Positions 12,892 through 23,722 of a stretch of 64,000 nucleotides of DNA are shown one piece after another. The translations under genes were made by a program, and so were the position numbers. The stretch comes from Bufo bufo (taxonomy: Eukaryota; Chordata; Amphibia; Anura; Bufonidae), in contig NC_053390.1 in the NCBI RefSeq assembly GCF_905171765.1, positions 586,360,471 through 586,424,470 on the forward strand, given 5' to 3'. Every line of letters begins with the position of its first letter. The stretch's first letter is position 1. The notes beneath the pieces were generated by a model. The model made no database searches and was not told the DNA's origin. It worked only from the letters and a program-made list of their open reading frames with translations.

Positions 12892-12951
12892 AATATAGCT
12901 TAGATAGATATAGGTGTCATATATGACACCTATATCTATCTAAGCTATATT
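12892..12951. repeat. Perfect 60-bp palindrome between two minisatellites
   Basis: The sequence from aatatagcttag to ctaagctatatt is identical to its reverse complement with no spacer; the centre lies between 12921 and 12922. It joins the 31-bp array and the 26-bp array. Confidence 0.95.
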
Positions 12952-12954
12952 AGA

Positions 12955-13935
12955 TACATACAGCTTAGATACACAAAGCTGCCTTAGAGCTTAGATACAC
13001 AGAGCTGCCATATAGATTAGATACATAGAGCTTAGATACACAGAGCTGCCATAGAGCTTAGATACACAGAGCTGCCATAGAGCTTAGATATACAGAGCTG
13101 CCATAGAGTTTAGATACACAGAGCTGCCATAGAGTTTAGATACACAGAGCTGCCATAAAGCTTAGATACACAGAGCTGCCATATAGATTAGATCCATGGA
13201 GCTTAGATACACAGAGCTGCCATGGAGCTTAGATACACAGAGCTGCCATGGAGCTTAGATACACAGAGCTGCCATGGAGCTTAGATACACAGAGCTGCCA
13301 TAGAGCTTAGATACACAGAGCTGCCATAGAGCTTAGATACACAGAGCTGCCATAGAGCTTAGATACACAGAGCTGCCATAGAGCTTAGATACACAGAGCT
13401 GCCATGGAGCTTAGATACACAGAGCTGCCATGGAGCTTAGATACACAGAGCTGCCATAGAGCTTAGATACACAGAGCTGCCATAGAGCTTAGATACACAT
13501 AGCTGCCATAGAGCTTAGATACACAGAGCTGCCATAGAGCTTAGATACACAGAGCTGCCATGGAGCTTAGATACACAGAGCTGCCATTGAGCTTAGATAC
13601 ACAGAGCTGCCATGGAGCTTAGATACACAGAGCTGCCATGGAGCTTAGATACACAGAGCTGCCATAGAGCTTAGATACACAGAGCTGCCATAGAGCTTAG
13701 ATACACAGAGCTGCCATAGAGCTTAGATACACAGAGCTGCCATACAGCTTAGATACACAGAGCTGCCATACAGCTTAGATACACAGAGCTACCATATAGA
13801 TTAGATACATAGAGCTTAGATACACATAGCTTCCATAGAGCTTAGATACACAGAGCTGCCATAGAGCTTAGATACATATAGCTGCCATAGAGCTTAGATA
13901 CACAGAGCTGCCATAGAGCTTAGATACATAGAGCC
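12955..13935. repeat. 26-bp minisatellite, about 37 copies
   Basis: The unit reads agagcttagatacacag then agctgccat. It is very regular from about 13200 to 13780; shorter variant units (gattagatacatagagctt) occur at both ends. Confidence 0.95.
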
Positions 13936-14279
13936 TGTGTTTCTGCAATGTGACAGGATGATCTGTCTGTGTGAGCTAGGAGATGATCATGTGACTGGTT
14001 TATGCAAAGTTAGGATGTGCAGAGCAGGGTGAGGGGAAGGTCAGATTGTTCACGCCCACAAATATTCATGAGGCAGAGCTCAGGCTTTGTTGTTATACGC
14101 CCACTCAGCATGTACTTCAGCATGTAAACAAAGCAATGACAGAACCATGAAAAGGTGTAAATATGGGTTTTAACTTGATGAAATCTAGCTTAACCAAATT
14201 ATATGTATATCCAGATGGGTTTTAGGAGGTTTTTTTTTTTTTTTTATTAACTCGGATAACCCCTTTAATATAGTCTTAA

Positions 14280-14917
14280 AGGTCATTTGTCATCAGATTT
14301 GCACCTGTGAAACTGGCTGACCTGTTCCTTGTGCACTTGGTAGCTGAAGGCATCTGTGTTGGTCCCATGTTCACATGTACCCGAATTGCTGAGAAAATGA
14401 AGTTTTAATATATGCAAACAAGCATCTAGGAGTAATAGGGGGATTTGCCTTTACACCTACAGGCTCAGATCTCTCTTCAACTGCTGTGCCCATAGCATTT
14501 TATTGACAGGGCAAGGCAGAGTAAATGTCATCATGTCTGGCCCTCAGCAGAGGGTGCAGCAGCTGCAGAGAGAGCTGAGCCTCTAGGAGTAACGGCAACT
14601 CCCCCATTGCTTATTTGCATATACTAAAGCTGTTAGGGCTAACCTCCGGCACTCCAGATGTGGTAAAACTACAACTCTCAAGATGTACACTTGCTTGGCT
14701 GTTCTCAGAAATCCACAGAAATGAATGGAGCATGCTGGGAGTCGTAGTTTCACCACAGCTGGAGTGCCGGAGGTTAGCCATCACTGTACTAAAGCATCAT
14801 TGTTCTCAGTAATGCCGGCACATATGAACATGGGACTAACTCAGATGCCTTCAGCTACCAAATGCACATGTAGAAGGTCAACCAGTTTCATAGGTACAAA
14901 TCTGCTGACAAATGACT
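14280..14917. mobile_element. TTAA-flanked MITE with nested hAT-like MITE
   Basis: The termini aggtcatttgtcatcagatt and tctgctgacaaatgact are inverted, flanked by TTAA at 14276-14279 and 14918-14921. The target is the central CTTAAG of the older palindrome. An end fragment of the same family lies at 62306-62345. Confidence 0.8.
14630..14786. mobile_element. hAT-like MITE (157 bp)
   Basis: The inverted ends are ctgttagggctaacctccgg and ccggaggttagccatcactg. The 8-bp target duplication tactaaag is at 14622-14629 and 14787-14794. The interior contains actacaactct and the mirrored gggagtcgtagt, typical of a widespread vertebrate hAT MITE. Confidence 0.85.
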
Positions 14918-14958
14918 TTAAGACAATATTAACACAACAGTGAATACTGGCCATTTAA

Positions 14959-15846
14959 CCCCTTAAGGACCCATGACGTACCTGTACGTAATTTCTTTCC
15001 GGGACTTAAAGACCCGTGACATACATGTACTTCATGGTGATAGGGCGGGTGCAGGAGCTGTGCCCGCCCGATCAGCGGTGGGGGTCCGGCAGTCACTGAT
15101 AGCCGAACCCATGCTGCATGCGCCGGCATCGGTGAAATCACCGATGCCGGCACATTAACCCTTCATGTGCCGCGGTCAGCGCTGACCAAGGCACGTGCAA
15201 TGTCGGGCGGGGATCGGAGCTGCCATCGGGTTCCCGTGCTGCTGTGACGGGGACCCGATGGCATGGAAGGCAGCGCGATGCCTTCCTTAGGCATCGGGGC
15301 TGCCTACCAGTGGAGAGCCTGTGAGATCCAGCCCCCTGGATCTCACAGGCAGGAAGGTGTATGAGTAATACACACTGTATTACACATACAGCCAATGCAT
15401 TCCAATACAGTAAGCCTCACAAAGTGACTTCAACTGAACTGGTCCTGAAAAAGTGGGATTTGCTTCTAAACTTCTAAGCCTTCTAACGTCCCCAAAAAAT
15501 AAAATGGCATTCATAAAATCATCCAAACATGAAGTAGACATATTGGGAATGTAAAGTAATAACGATTTTTGGAGGTATTTCTATTATAAAAGTAGAGAAA
15601 TAGAAATTTGTAAATTTTCAAATTTTTCAAAATTTTTGGTAATTTTTTTTTTATTTTTATAAATAACATATATTTTTTTACTCAATTTTACCACTGTCAT
15701 GAAGTACAATACGTGACGAGAAAACAATCTCAGAATGGCCTGGATAAATAAAAGCGTTTTAAAGTTATCACCACATAAGCTGACACGTCAGATTTGCAAA
15801 AAATGGCCTGGTCCTTAAGGTGAAAAATGGCAGGGTCCTGAAGGGG
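14959..15846. mobile_element. TTAA-flanked element, CCCCTTAAGGACC family
   Basis: The left end ccccttaaggaccc is mirrored by gggtcctgaagggg at 15833-15846, with TTAA at 14955-14958 and 15847-15850. At 888 bp it has no coding capacity. The 3' half is AT-rich. Related ends occur at 25434/30117, and decayed relatives near 1300, 43700-44160 and 63870-64000. Confidence 0.8.
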
Positions 15847-15935
15847 TTAATGGCCCTTTTTAGAACAATTGAAGTCTACGGGTTGTAACATGTTGGCTGC
15901 TAAAAATACTCAGATGGGTGAGTAAAAGAACAGCT

Positions 15936-16423
15936 GCGTGGTTTTAGCAAAGTGTAGTTTGCTGAGGCACTTCTCTTTAAAGTGTTTTATGGGCCTGGAA
16001 TTTTATAAAATGGTAGGTAGGTTGGTAGAGGGAACTGCCATTCCCTCTCCACATCAGTACAACATTTTGCCCTAGCCTGAATTAATTCCAGGAGTAAATG
16101 CTGTGGGGATAAATAAAGGGCTGAAATGCTCGTTCAGGATCAGATGCCTGGTAGCTGCATGACCTGTTTGCTGTGTGAAGCCTAATCTCCCATGAGTTTC
16201 TGAGTATTTTATTTGAGGAAACCTATGCTTAGTTAGAGCCCAGACTGGCAAGGTGTTTTCTTTATGTTTATGTGTCCTTTTGCCATGGAATTCATACCAG
16301 TGAATGTACAACTTGGATGCCACTATTTTCGTTATTTTGGAGAAAATAAATATAATTTGGACTTTTAACTGCTGAAGCCTGCGATGTGTCATTGCCAACC
16401 CTGCCACAAGTATGGACCCACAA
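15936..16423. other. Intronic sequence, no feature recognised
   Basis: Unremarkable sequence. The 121-aa minus-strand ORF here has no recognisable domain and no splice context, and I regard it as chance. Confidence 0.5.
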
Positions 16424-16813
16424 CAGGGTTTATTCACATGTCCGTTGTTTTAACAGACCATGAATAATGGCCGTCAAAAATAGAATATGTTCTATTTCCA
16501 ACCATTTTGACAGACTCCATAGAATGGTTCTACAGAGTGGCATCCATCTGACGGCTAATAAAAACTGGTCAGTTGCTAGGAGACTCTGAGGCAAGGGGTT
16601 GGGGAAAAAATGGGCAATTAAATTTTTCTAGTTTTTTAACGGCTATTAAAAAGAAATGGTGAACGGATGACAAATAGCTGTTAAATATGCTGACACGACT
16701 GGGAAGTGAATAAAAAAAATTGTGACACACGAAAGCAAAATAGCTATGAAAAACTGACAGTTTAACAATTTTTAAGGGCCATTTTATTCTTTACTGTGGT
16801 GTGAATACAGCCT
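16424..16813. repeat. Decayed Harbinger-type MITE
   Basis: The left end gggtttattcacatgtccgt is inverted relative to the right end tggtgtgaatacagcc. The interior has mirrored blocks (aatggccgtcaa, tttaacggctatta). It resembles the GGCTAC...TTCACAC class found intact elsewhere in the window. Confidence 0.5.
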
Positions 16814-17288
16814 CAGATATTCAGGAAGAATATAATGTGTGTAAATTCCAGACACTGCATTTTACTCGACGCTCAAGAGTACAACGTGATTTTCACAATT
16901 AATATTCTGAAGCTTCTGCTTGCTGTCCTGTTGTAACCTCAAGAGCAATCGGCAGATTTCTGCTACACATGCTGCTGCATCTCACTAGACTCAAAGGACA
17001 GAGCAGCTTTTATCTCCTCTTATTAATGCTGCTCATCACATCCATGCTTCCATGCCTTGCACAAATGAACAGAGAGGTGAGAGTTCACCGACAGTATACA
17101 ATGGAGCTGCCCTTTCAACGGCAGAAATTAATTTTTCTTGCAGTGTGAGAAAAAAGGACGGACAAGAGTTCAATCACTATGTTTGTGTTCAATCATTAAT
17201 GTAGAAGATTCCTTGTAGGGAATTCAGCTTTTTGACTATTTCCACATCTTAAAAACAAGAATGTGTTCTGGGAAATTAACGGCCACGT
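16814..17288. other. Intronic sequence, no feature recognised
   Basis: Apparently single-copy sequence between an old MITE and the L1 insertion. No exon seen. Confidence 0.5.
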
Positions 17289-17718
17289 GAAATCATCCTT
17301 TTCTTTTTTTTTTTTTTTTTTAATTCTTTATTTCTTATTTTGTAATAATAACAGCATTATTGCATGTTGAATCACATACTTTAGAAAATAATAGTCGAGA
17401 CCATGCCGACTGATATCATGAAGCATAATCCAACAGTTTACAAACAAATATAACACATACGTCTGTGTTTGGTGTTCAGCCCATGGTGACAATAAGGCAC
17501 ATCGATTCATCAACAAGAACCATACAAAAATCAAAAAGAAAAGAGCCATAGAAAATGTAGCCATAGCATAAAAGTAAAAGGAAATTTAACTGACAATGAC
17601 ATGGATGGGGGGGGGGAGGCACAAGACGAGGATACAAAAGGAAGAATTGAGGGGGAAAGGATTTAAGGGGGGGCAGGGGTGGATAAGTGAGGAGTATAGT
17701 AGTGTCCGGCCTAGACTC

Positions 17719-20700
17719 TTAGGACAGCAAATTCTGATATTCCGCGGATTCCTGAAAAGTGAACCAAGGAGACCACATATCTACAAAAGCTCTGTTACCA
17801 CCTTTCAAGGATGCTGTGAGTTCCTCCATTCTCCGAATCTCTTCTACTTTCTGAATCCACATTCCCACAGAGGGAGGCGAACCAGACTTCCACCTCGCAG
17901 GGACACAAGCTCTAGCTGCTATAACCAGATAACGCAGACAAGATCGTCGAAGTAATATCAACGGCAAGTCCGAAAGAAAGAGTAAGAAAAACTCTGGAGT
18001 GTTAGGGATTGAAAAGGGAAAAATTGAGGCCAGGGCCTTTTGGACCGCCTCCCAGAATGGTTTGACTTTGTCACATTGCCAGAAAATATGCAGAAGGGAA
18101 CCTTGGTGGGCATCACATCTCCAACATAGAGGAGAAGCCGACGGAAACATTTTTTGAAGACGGGTAGGAACATAATACCACCTCGATAGTAATTTGTAAC
18201 TGGCCTCCTGATATTTACTTGCAATGGAAGATTTATGAGTAAACTGGAATATTCTAAGCCACTGGTCGGAGGAGATATCCCTCTGCAAGTCCTGAGCCCA
18301 TGTTGCTGAGTAAGGTGGGAGATAGTCCGAACCCGGCGTTACCAATGCCTTGTATAATTCTGAGAGAGAGTGCCGATATAATCCAGAACCTATACAAATC
18401 TTTTCAAAAGAAGTGAGTGCCCTATCATATCCATGAGTGGATGGGATAGAAGAAAGGAAATGATGTAGCTGCCTTGATCTCCATGGACCTAGAGGACAGG
18501 GGTCTGTCCTACCTAATAGTTCAGAGTAAGTGAGCCATCTGCCAGAAGTTCTGAAGAATGGTGCCCTACACCTACCACTCGACCTCCACTGTGCGAACGT
18601 ACCCCCTGAGCAACCCGCTGGGAAGTCCGGATGTCCTAAGATAGGGAACATTGGAGATGGTGCAGGGGAGATTGTAGATATCTGTTGGTACTTACGGAAT
18701 TGAGCTAAGGTAGGGCCTATGAGAGGATGGGAAGAAAGGTCACTCGGGACCTTCCTATCCGTCCATGGAAGGAGGGCCAAAGGAGTTCGTGATGTGGATT
18801 GCTCAATTGAGATCCATTGCTTGAACTGAGTGTGTCGGGACCAATCTACCACACGTTGAAACATAGAGGCTGCATAATACTTTCTTAGATCCGGAATCCC
18901 CAGGCCCCCCCTTTCCTTCGGCACATGTAATAAGGATCTAGACAGTCTCGAATTTTTCCCTGCCCATAGAAATCTAAAGAGATCCCGATGTACAACAGAG
19001 AAGAAACTGGCTGGAATGTGGATAGGAAGGGTCTGAAACAGATACAGTAAGCGTGGGAGGACGTTCATTTTAAAAATGGCGCACCTGCCAAACCACGTAT
19101 ATAGACCTTTGGACCATCTCTTTAGGTCATCTCTTATCCGATTTAAGAGGGGAGTAAAATTCCTGGAGAAAAGCTCACGCAAATCCCTGGGAATCATTGT
19201 GCCCAAATATTTAATGCAACCTGTCGCCCAACGGAAAGGCAAGGAGCCCGCCAGTTCGGCTTCTAGAGCCGGTGGAATGGAGACATTAAGCGCTTCCGAT
19301 TTCTGTAAGTTAATTTTCAGATTGGACAAGTTATGGAATACTTTGAATTCCTCAATCAGGTTAGGGAGGGCAACTTGAGGCTTGGTTATCATGAACAACA
19401 GGTCGTCTGCATAGGCCGCTATCTTAAACTCCTTTTCCTTTACCATAAGACCGGAAATGTCCGGGTTGTTCCTTATAGTCCTCAGGAGTGGTTCTAGGGT
19501 GAGGATAAAAATTAAAGGGGATAGAGGGCAACCCTGGCGTGTACCATTCCTGATCTCAAAGGGAGGCGAGAGGACACCATTAACCTTTGCGGCTGCCGAG
19601 GGAGAGGAGTATAAGGAGCGGATCCACGTCAATAAGGAACCCTCCACACCCACATGGTTTAATACTGCAAATAACCAAGGCCAACCTACCCTGTCAAAAG
19701 CCTTTTCGGCATCTGTGGACAGGAGACATAGAGTGGACCGTTGAATTTTGGCCAGATGTACCAGGTTTAAGACCTTTGTGGTGTTATCTCTCGCCTCCCT
19801 TGAGGGAATGAAACCCACTTGATCTAGGTGAATAAGGTCTGTCAGGTATGGGGTCAGGCGGGTGGCTAAAATCTTTGCGAAGAGCTTAATGTCCACATTA
19901 AGTAGAGAAATAGGCCGGTAACTGGCGCAGGTGGTCGGGTCCTTGCCCTCCTTATGGATAACAGTTATGTGTGCATGAGACATGTCTTTAGGGAGAGGTA
20001 CTCCTGAGCTTAATTTATTCAAGGCATTGGTAAGGGGAGAACACAGGAGGGGAAGGAATCTCTTATAATAAGAGGCTGGTAGGCCATCTGGGCCTGGGGC
20101 CTTACTAGGTTGCATTGATTTCAGGGCCTCCCCAATCTCATCAGCTGTAAACGGACTGTTCAAACTCTCAATAGCCTCACTCGGTAATTTCGGTAAACCT
20201 GACTTAACCAAATAGGAGCTCATGGCCGAATTCAAGATCTGACTAGATTGACTGGGTTGAGGAAGATTGTAAAGGTTCTGATAAAATTGAGAAAAAGCTT
20301 CTGCAATCGAGTCAGGATTATGTAACACTGGTCCCCGTGGTGGAGCAATGCGTGGAATATAATTCCTTGCCCTTTGTTCACGTAGGGATCTGGCCAAGAG
20401 TCTACCACACTTATTGCCATGTTCAAAGAAGTATCTCCTACCCTGTGAGAGGAGGATTTTAGTCCGGGTATCTAGTTTATCTTTGAGCTTACACCTTGCC
20501 TGTGTGAGCTCAGCTCTAACAGACAGTGCGTGGGAGCGTTTATGGATCTGTTCCAGATCAGAAATATTCTTCAGCATCTGGGAGATTTCCAGGGTCCTTT
20601 CCTTTTTACGCCGTGCTCCATGTTTGATGAACTCCCCTCTGATCACACATTTATGCGCAGCCCATACCGTAAGGGGGGAAGCGCCATCTACTAGGTTTTC

Positions 20701-21522
20701 CTCAAAGTAGTGAGAAAGGGCCGAGTCAATACTCTGCGCAATCTCCATATCCTGAAGCATGGATTCGTTGAGACGCCATCTCCAAGACCGGGGTGAGGGC
20801 AGAGGGGATTTCAAAGACACATGCAGCATGGCGTGATCCGAAAAAGTAATTGGGTCAATAGTGGAAGAGGCAATAAGAGGTACTGCCGAGTGTCTGATCA
20901 AAAAATAGTCTAATCTGGAATAAACATCTCTAGGAGTGGAGTAAAATGTAAAGTCTTTGATCTCCGGGTTAATCACTCGCCATACATCCACCAACCGATG
21001 AGAATGAAGGAGGCCCCTGAAACGCCTAACGTAGGAGTAAGGCAGGTGAGAGGAACCCTTAGAGACATCCACCAATGGGTCTAGGGCCACATTAAGATCC
21101 CCCCCGACCAGTAGCGTGCCCTCTGCAAAGCCATCTAATTTAGATAGGATTACCGTAAGGGCTCTCAATTGCTTTGTGTTGGGTAAATACACATTAGCCA
21201 GAGTATACAGTTGGCCCCCTATTCTCCCCTTAACAAACAAGTATCTACCATTATCATCAGTGCAAGAGTCTAGGAACTCCCAGGGGGTGGATCTAGCAAT
21301 GAGGATACTAACCCCTCTCGATTTAGAATCGCTATAGCAACTATGATAAACATCTGGATAACGTGGTGAGCTAAACTTCGGCATAGTGTCCCTACGAAAA
21401 TGTGTCTCCTGAATGAAGGCAATCTGTACCTTTTTACTCCATAGGAGCCGGAGAATGGAGGAACGCTTCTCAGGGGTGTTCAGCCCGTTGGCGTTAATGG
21501 AAGAAAAGGTAATCTCCGACAT
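17719..21522 (-). CDS. L1/Tx1-like ORF2 endonuclease-reverse transcriptase, 1267 aa
   Basis: The enzyme nicks target DNA and copies the element RNA there (target-primed reverse transcription). The N-terminal apurinic-type endonuclease shows SINANGLN (9-15), QET (38-40), GGDLN (140-144), RLDY and SDH (228-230). The reverse transcriptase follows with PGPDGLP (477-482), YRPISLLN (535-542), DAEKAFD (604-610), RQGCPLSP (662-669) and the catalytic YADD (704-707). A C-terminal Cys/His motif (CWRC, then HIFWQC) matches the L1 zinc-knuckle region. Length, motifs and order are those of an intact L1/Tx1 ORF2; no stop or frameshift is present. The start ATG at 21522 is the first in the domain context. 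Confidence 0.95.
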   Translation of the reverse strand: MSEITFSSINANGLNTPEKRSSILRLLWSKKVQIAFIQETHFRRDTMPKFSSPRYPDVYHSCYSDSKSRGVSILIARSTPWEFLDSCTDDNGRYLFVKGRIGGQLYTLANVYLPNTKQLRALTVILSKLDGFAEGTLLVGGDLNVALDPLVDVSKGSSHLPYSYVRRFRGLLHSHRLVDVWRVINPEIKDFTFYSTPRDVYSRLDYFLIRHSAVPLIASSTIDPITFSDHAMLHVSLKSPLPSPRSWRWRLNESMLQDMEIAQSIDSALSHYFEENLVDGASPLTVWAAHKCVIRGEFIKHGARRKKERTLEISQMLKNISDLEQIHKRSHALSVRAELTQARCKLKDKLDTRTKILLSQGRRYFFEHGNKCGRLLARSLREQRARNYIPRIAPPRGPVLHNPDSIAEAFSQFYQNLYNLPQPSQSSQILNSAMSSYLVKSGLPKLPSEAIESLNSPFTADEIGEALKSMQPSKAPGPDGLPASYYKRFLPLLCSPLTNALNKLSSGVPLPKDMSHAHITVIHKEGKDPTTCASYRPISLLNVDIKLFAKILATRLTPYLTDLIHLDQVGFIPSREARDNTTKVLNLVHLAKIQRSTLCLLSTDAEKAFDRVGWPWLFAVLNHVGVEGSLLTWIRSLYSSPSAAAKVNGVLSPPFEIRNGTRQGCPLSPLIFILTLEPLLRTIRNNPDISGLMVKEKEFKIAAYADDLLFMITKPQVALPNLIEEFKVFHNLSNLKINLQKSEALNVSIPPALEAELAGSLPFRWATGCIKYLGTMIPRDLRELFSRNFTPLLNRIRDDLKRWSKGLYTWFGRCAIFKMNVLPRLLYLFQTLPIHIPASFFSVVHRDLFRFLWAGKNSRLSRSLLHVPKERGGLGIPDLRKYYAASMFQRVVDWSRHTQFKQWISIEQSTSRTPLALLPWTDRKVPSDLSSHPLIGPTLAQFRKYQQISTISPAPSPMFPILGHPDFPAGCSGGTFAQWRSSGRCRAPFFRTSGRWLTYSELLGRTDPCPLGPWRSRQLHHFLSSIPSTHGYDRALTSFEKICIGSGLYRHSLSELYKALVTPGSDYLPPYSATWAQDLQRDISSDQWLRIFQFTHKSSIASKYQEASYKLLSRWYYVPTRLQKMFPSASPLCWRCDAHQGSLLHIFWQCDKVKPFWEAVQKALASIFPFSIPNTPEFFLLFLSDLPLILLRRSCLRYLVIAARACVPARWKSGSPPSVGMWIQKVEEIRRMEELTASLKGGNRAFVDMWSPWFTFQESAEYQNLLS

Positions 21523-22051
21523 GGTCCGGGCCTGTTAAAATTAGAAAAAATAAAGATAGGGGTAGGGAGGATATGTGGGAAGGGGGAGGAAGGAAAGGAC
21601 AAACACAAGGATGGGTAAACAAAAACACAAGGTTAACAAACAATTATAGACACGCCTATCAGGCGAAATATCAGAACCAGCTAGTCTGGTTCAGATGTAA
21701 TTCAAAACTCAAATAAACCAGTGGAGAAGGCAATCCACTATGCGAATCTTAGGTTGCTCAAAAAACAAGAGCCAGCCAAGATTCACTAACCTAGTGGGGG
21801 GTGAAAAAGAGCACTCAAAATAGCAACCCTTTCCCTCGGCCCAGTGACTATAGCAACAACAATACTTAGTAGGGGGGGGTACAGGGAGCCGGCCACTGAC
21901 CTGAGTCACTGAGTACCATCAACAAAAGCGTCTAGGCCGCAACCCTCTCCCTGCACCCCCACCCGCTCTGGCACAGCATCAGATACCACGGTCAAAAAGC
22001 ATGGGTTGTATATAACCATCTTAATTAGAGCCAAATCAGCCATGTAGTCCT

Positions 22052-23722
22052 CTATCCAGGTGAGTGCGGGCCTGGTGGACGAGCTTGACGGGAATCCTCA
22101 GACAACCGTTGAGGGGGCCCCCCCATTGGGGTTGAAGAGATTGGGATATCCTGCCAATCCGGTAAGGAGATGAGTGGGCAGTCCAGAAACCGGCTAAGCT
22201 CATCCGCTTGGTCTGGGGAGTGTAGAGCAAACGAGACACCGTTCTTGCGGATGATTAGGTGGAAAGGGTGGCCCCAACGGTATGTGGCTCCGGCATTAAT
22301 GATTATCTGTAGGAGAGGTTTGAGCGTGCGCCTCATGAACAAAGTCCTTCTTGACACATCAGGTAGAAGTTGGATCTGGCATCCTCTGAAAGGGATAGGA
22401 CCCTGTTTCCAGGCTCTCTGTAGAAGGTCCTCTTTCTCTCTAAAAAAGTGAACTCTGCAAAGGACATCACGAGGCATGGAGTTTTCTGAGCGTCTAGGGC
22501 CTAGGACTCTATGAACCCTGTCGAGTTCTATAATAGATTCCTCCGGTCTGTCCAAAAGTGAGTTAAATACTGCTAACACCACCTTTCTCAGATCGGCAGG
22601 CGGCACCTCCTCTGGGATCCCACGGATTTTGATGTTGTTACGCCTGCCTCTGTTTTCTTGGTCATCCATTTGAAGCAATAAGTGCCTGTTTAAGGCCTGT
22701 TGTGATGTGACCACCTTTTCCACATTAGATAGGCGGGTATGTAGATCCGAAGTAATTTGGGCTTGCGAGGTCACTCTTGTAGAGATGGATGTTAAATCTG
22801 CCTTGACTTCAGCAATAGCCTGATCATGTTTGGCCTCTACCCTCTGTATGATCACCTCAAGGTCTGCCTTAGTTGGAAGCGCGTTTAGCAATGACCAAAT
22901 GTCCTTTAATTTAGGACGTTTAGCAGGTTTGCCCTGGGAGGATGAAGTGGATGAGGATTCCCCCGATGAATCAGATGTTGCTGATGAGTGGAATATGGCT
23001 GGGGTAGAAGGAATATCAGGCGAGTGGGCCTGGGTAGGCCGGTCACTTCTAATCGCTGTCTGTGAACCATTCAGGGCCTGCAGATCAGGGTCATTCATCA
23101 GAGGCCTGCGCATGTGAAAGAGTGTCTCTGGCAAAGGGACAGGAGTCTCCAGGTGATCGTGAGGGAGCTTTGGAGAAGGCAGGGCCTTTGTTTGTGGGCT
23201 ATGTGGGGGTTCAGAGCCTTTCTCACTCACCGGAGTCAGAACGTGGGTCCCGCCAGGATCCTCCAGTCTGGGAGCGGACGCCTGAGGTGGTACTTGTGGA
23301 TCCTCTCCAGATGCGACGATGGGTAAGTGAGCCCTCTGCTGAGGGGTTTGTGGGTAGTGACCAGCCTGTCCTGCTGGTGTTATAGGTACCTCCACTTCCC
23401 CTGAGTCCTCCGTCGCCATCTTAGGCCATGCGGCTGCTTGCATATAAGATTTCCTGCCCGGCCCGTCTTCATGGCTCACGGGCATGGTGGATACAGCTGG
23501 CCATTCAGAGGGTGATGAGAGCGGGGGCAGAGGATCTGCCTGCGTCCGCTGTGAACCGCCGTCTCCCGGCTGTGAGGGAGCGGTCTGCAGTGCGGCTCCT
23601 TCCTTCGCCGGCGCCATCTTGGACGGGTCCAGAGCGGGAGTCGGCGCAGTCGTGAAGTACCTCGATATTCTGGGATCCGAGGACATAAAAGTAGACCTAT
23701 GGCGGCCCGAACGTCTGACCAT
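22052..23722 (-). CDS. L1/Tx1-like ORF1 protein (nucleic-acid chaperone), 556 aa
   Basis: This is the LINE ORF1p, which coats the element RNA in the cytoplasmic ribonucleoprotein. Residues 1-270 are a long, low-complexity Pro/Ser-rich region, ending in a Ser run and the basic block KPAKRPKLK. A coiled coil with heptad pattern spans about 284-355 (DLEVIIQRVEAKHDQAI onward). An RRM-like domain starts near 362 (NNIKIRGIPEE), followed by the C-terminal domain (LDRVHRVLG). This order (coiled coil, RRM, CTD) is that of L1 ORF1p. The ATG at 23722 follows a 116-bp leader and no stop interrupts the frame. The N-terminal extension is longer than in mammalian L1. Confidence 0.88.
   Translation of the reverse strand: MVRRSGRHRSTFMSSDPRISRYFTTAPTPALDPSKMAPAKEGAALQTAPSQPGDGGSQRTQADPLPPLSSPSEWPAVSTMPVSHEDGPGRKSYMQAAAWPKMATEDSGEVEVPITPAGQAGHYPQTPQQRAHLPIVASGEDPQVPPQASAPRLEDPGGTHVLTPVSEKGSEPPHSPQTKALPSPKLPHDHLETPVPLPETLFHMRRPLMNDPDLQALNGSQTAIRSDRPTQAHSPDIPSTPAIFHSSATSDSSGESSSTSSSQGKPAKRPKLKDIWSLLNALPTKADLEVIIQRVEAKHDQAIAEVKADLTSISTRVTSQAQITSDLHTRLSNVEKVVTSQQALNRHLLLQMDDQENRGRRNNIKIRGIPEEVPPADLRKVVLAVFNSLLDRPEESIIELDRVHRVLGPRRSENSMPRDVLCRVHFFREKEDLLQRAWKQGPIPFRGCQIQLLPDVSRRTLFMRRTLKPLLQIIINAGATYRWGHPFHLIIRKNGVSFALHSPDQADELSRFLDCPLISLPDWQDIPISSTPMGGPPQRLSEDSRQARPPGPHSPG

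Larger units (their letters stand above)
10895..14264. mobile_element. TTAA-flanked element filled with minisatellites
   Basis: The terminal inverted repeat aggggttatccga at 10895 is mirrored by tcggataacccct at 14252-14264, with TTAA on both sides (10891-10894, 14265-14268), as for piggyBac- or Kolobok-type transposition. The 3.4-kb interior has unique ends (10915-11480, 13935-14245) and two tandem arrays. No transposase is present, so it is non-autonomous. It sits in one arm of the older palindromic repeat. Confidence 0.85.
3900..15935. repeat. Old palindromic repeat split by nested insertions
   Basis: The left arm consists of pieces 3905-3946 and 10827-10894 plus 14265-14279. The right arm consists of 14918-14958 and 15847-15935. 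Read through the insertions, the arms are reverse complements of each other: gacttcaattgttcta at 10840-10855 mirrors tagaacaattgaagtc at 15860-15875, and ggccagttttcact (10870-10883) mirrors agtgaatactggcc (14939-14952). The centre lies at a CTTAAG. Four insertions interrupt it: the Tc1 at 3947-10826 and three TTAA-flanked elements at 10895-14264, 14280-14917 and 14959-15846. Confidence 0.75.

Noticed and set aside
11213..12903. Very long ORFs (about 400-540 codons) on both strands across the 31-bp array
   Set aside because: They are translations of a stop-free minisatellite, open in several frames at once, with low-complexity output and no domain.
12955..13935. Possible CRISPR array (regular 26-bp repeats)
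   Set aside because: Units are directly adjacent without unique spacers, and the window is a vertebrate genome.
16072..16437. 121-codon minus ORF
   Set aside because: No domain, no splice or promoter context, overlaps a decayed MITE end.
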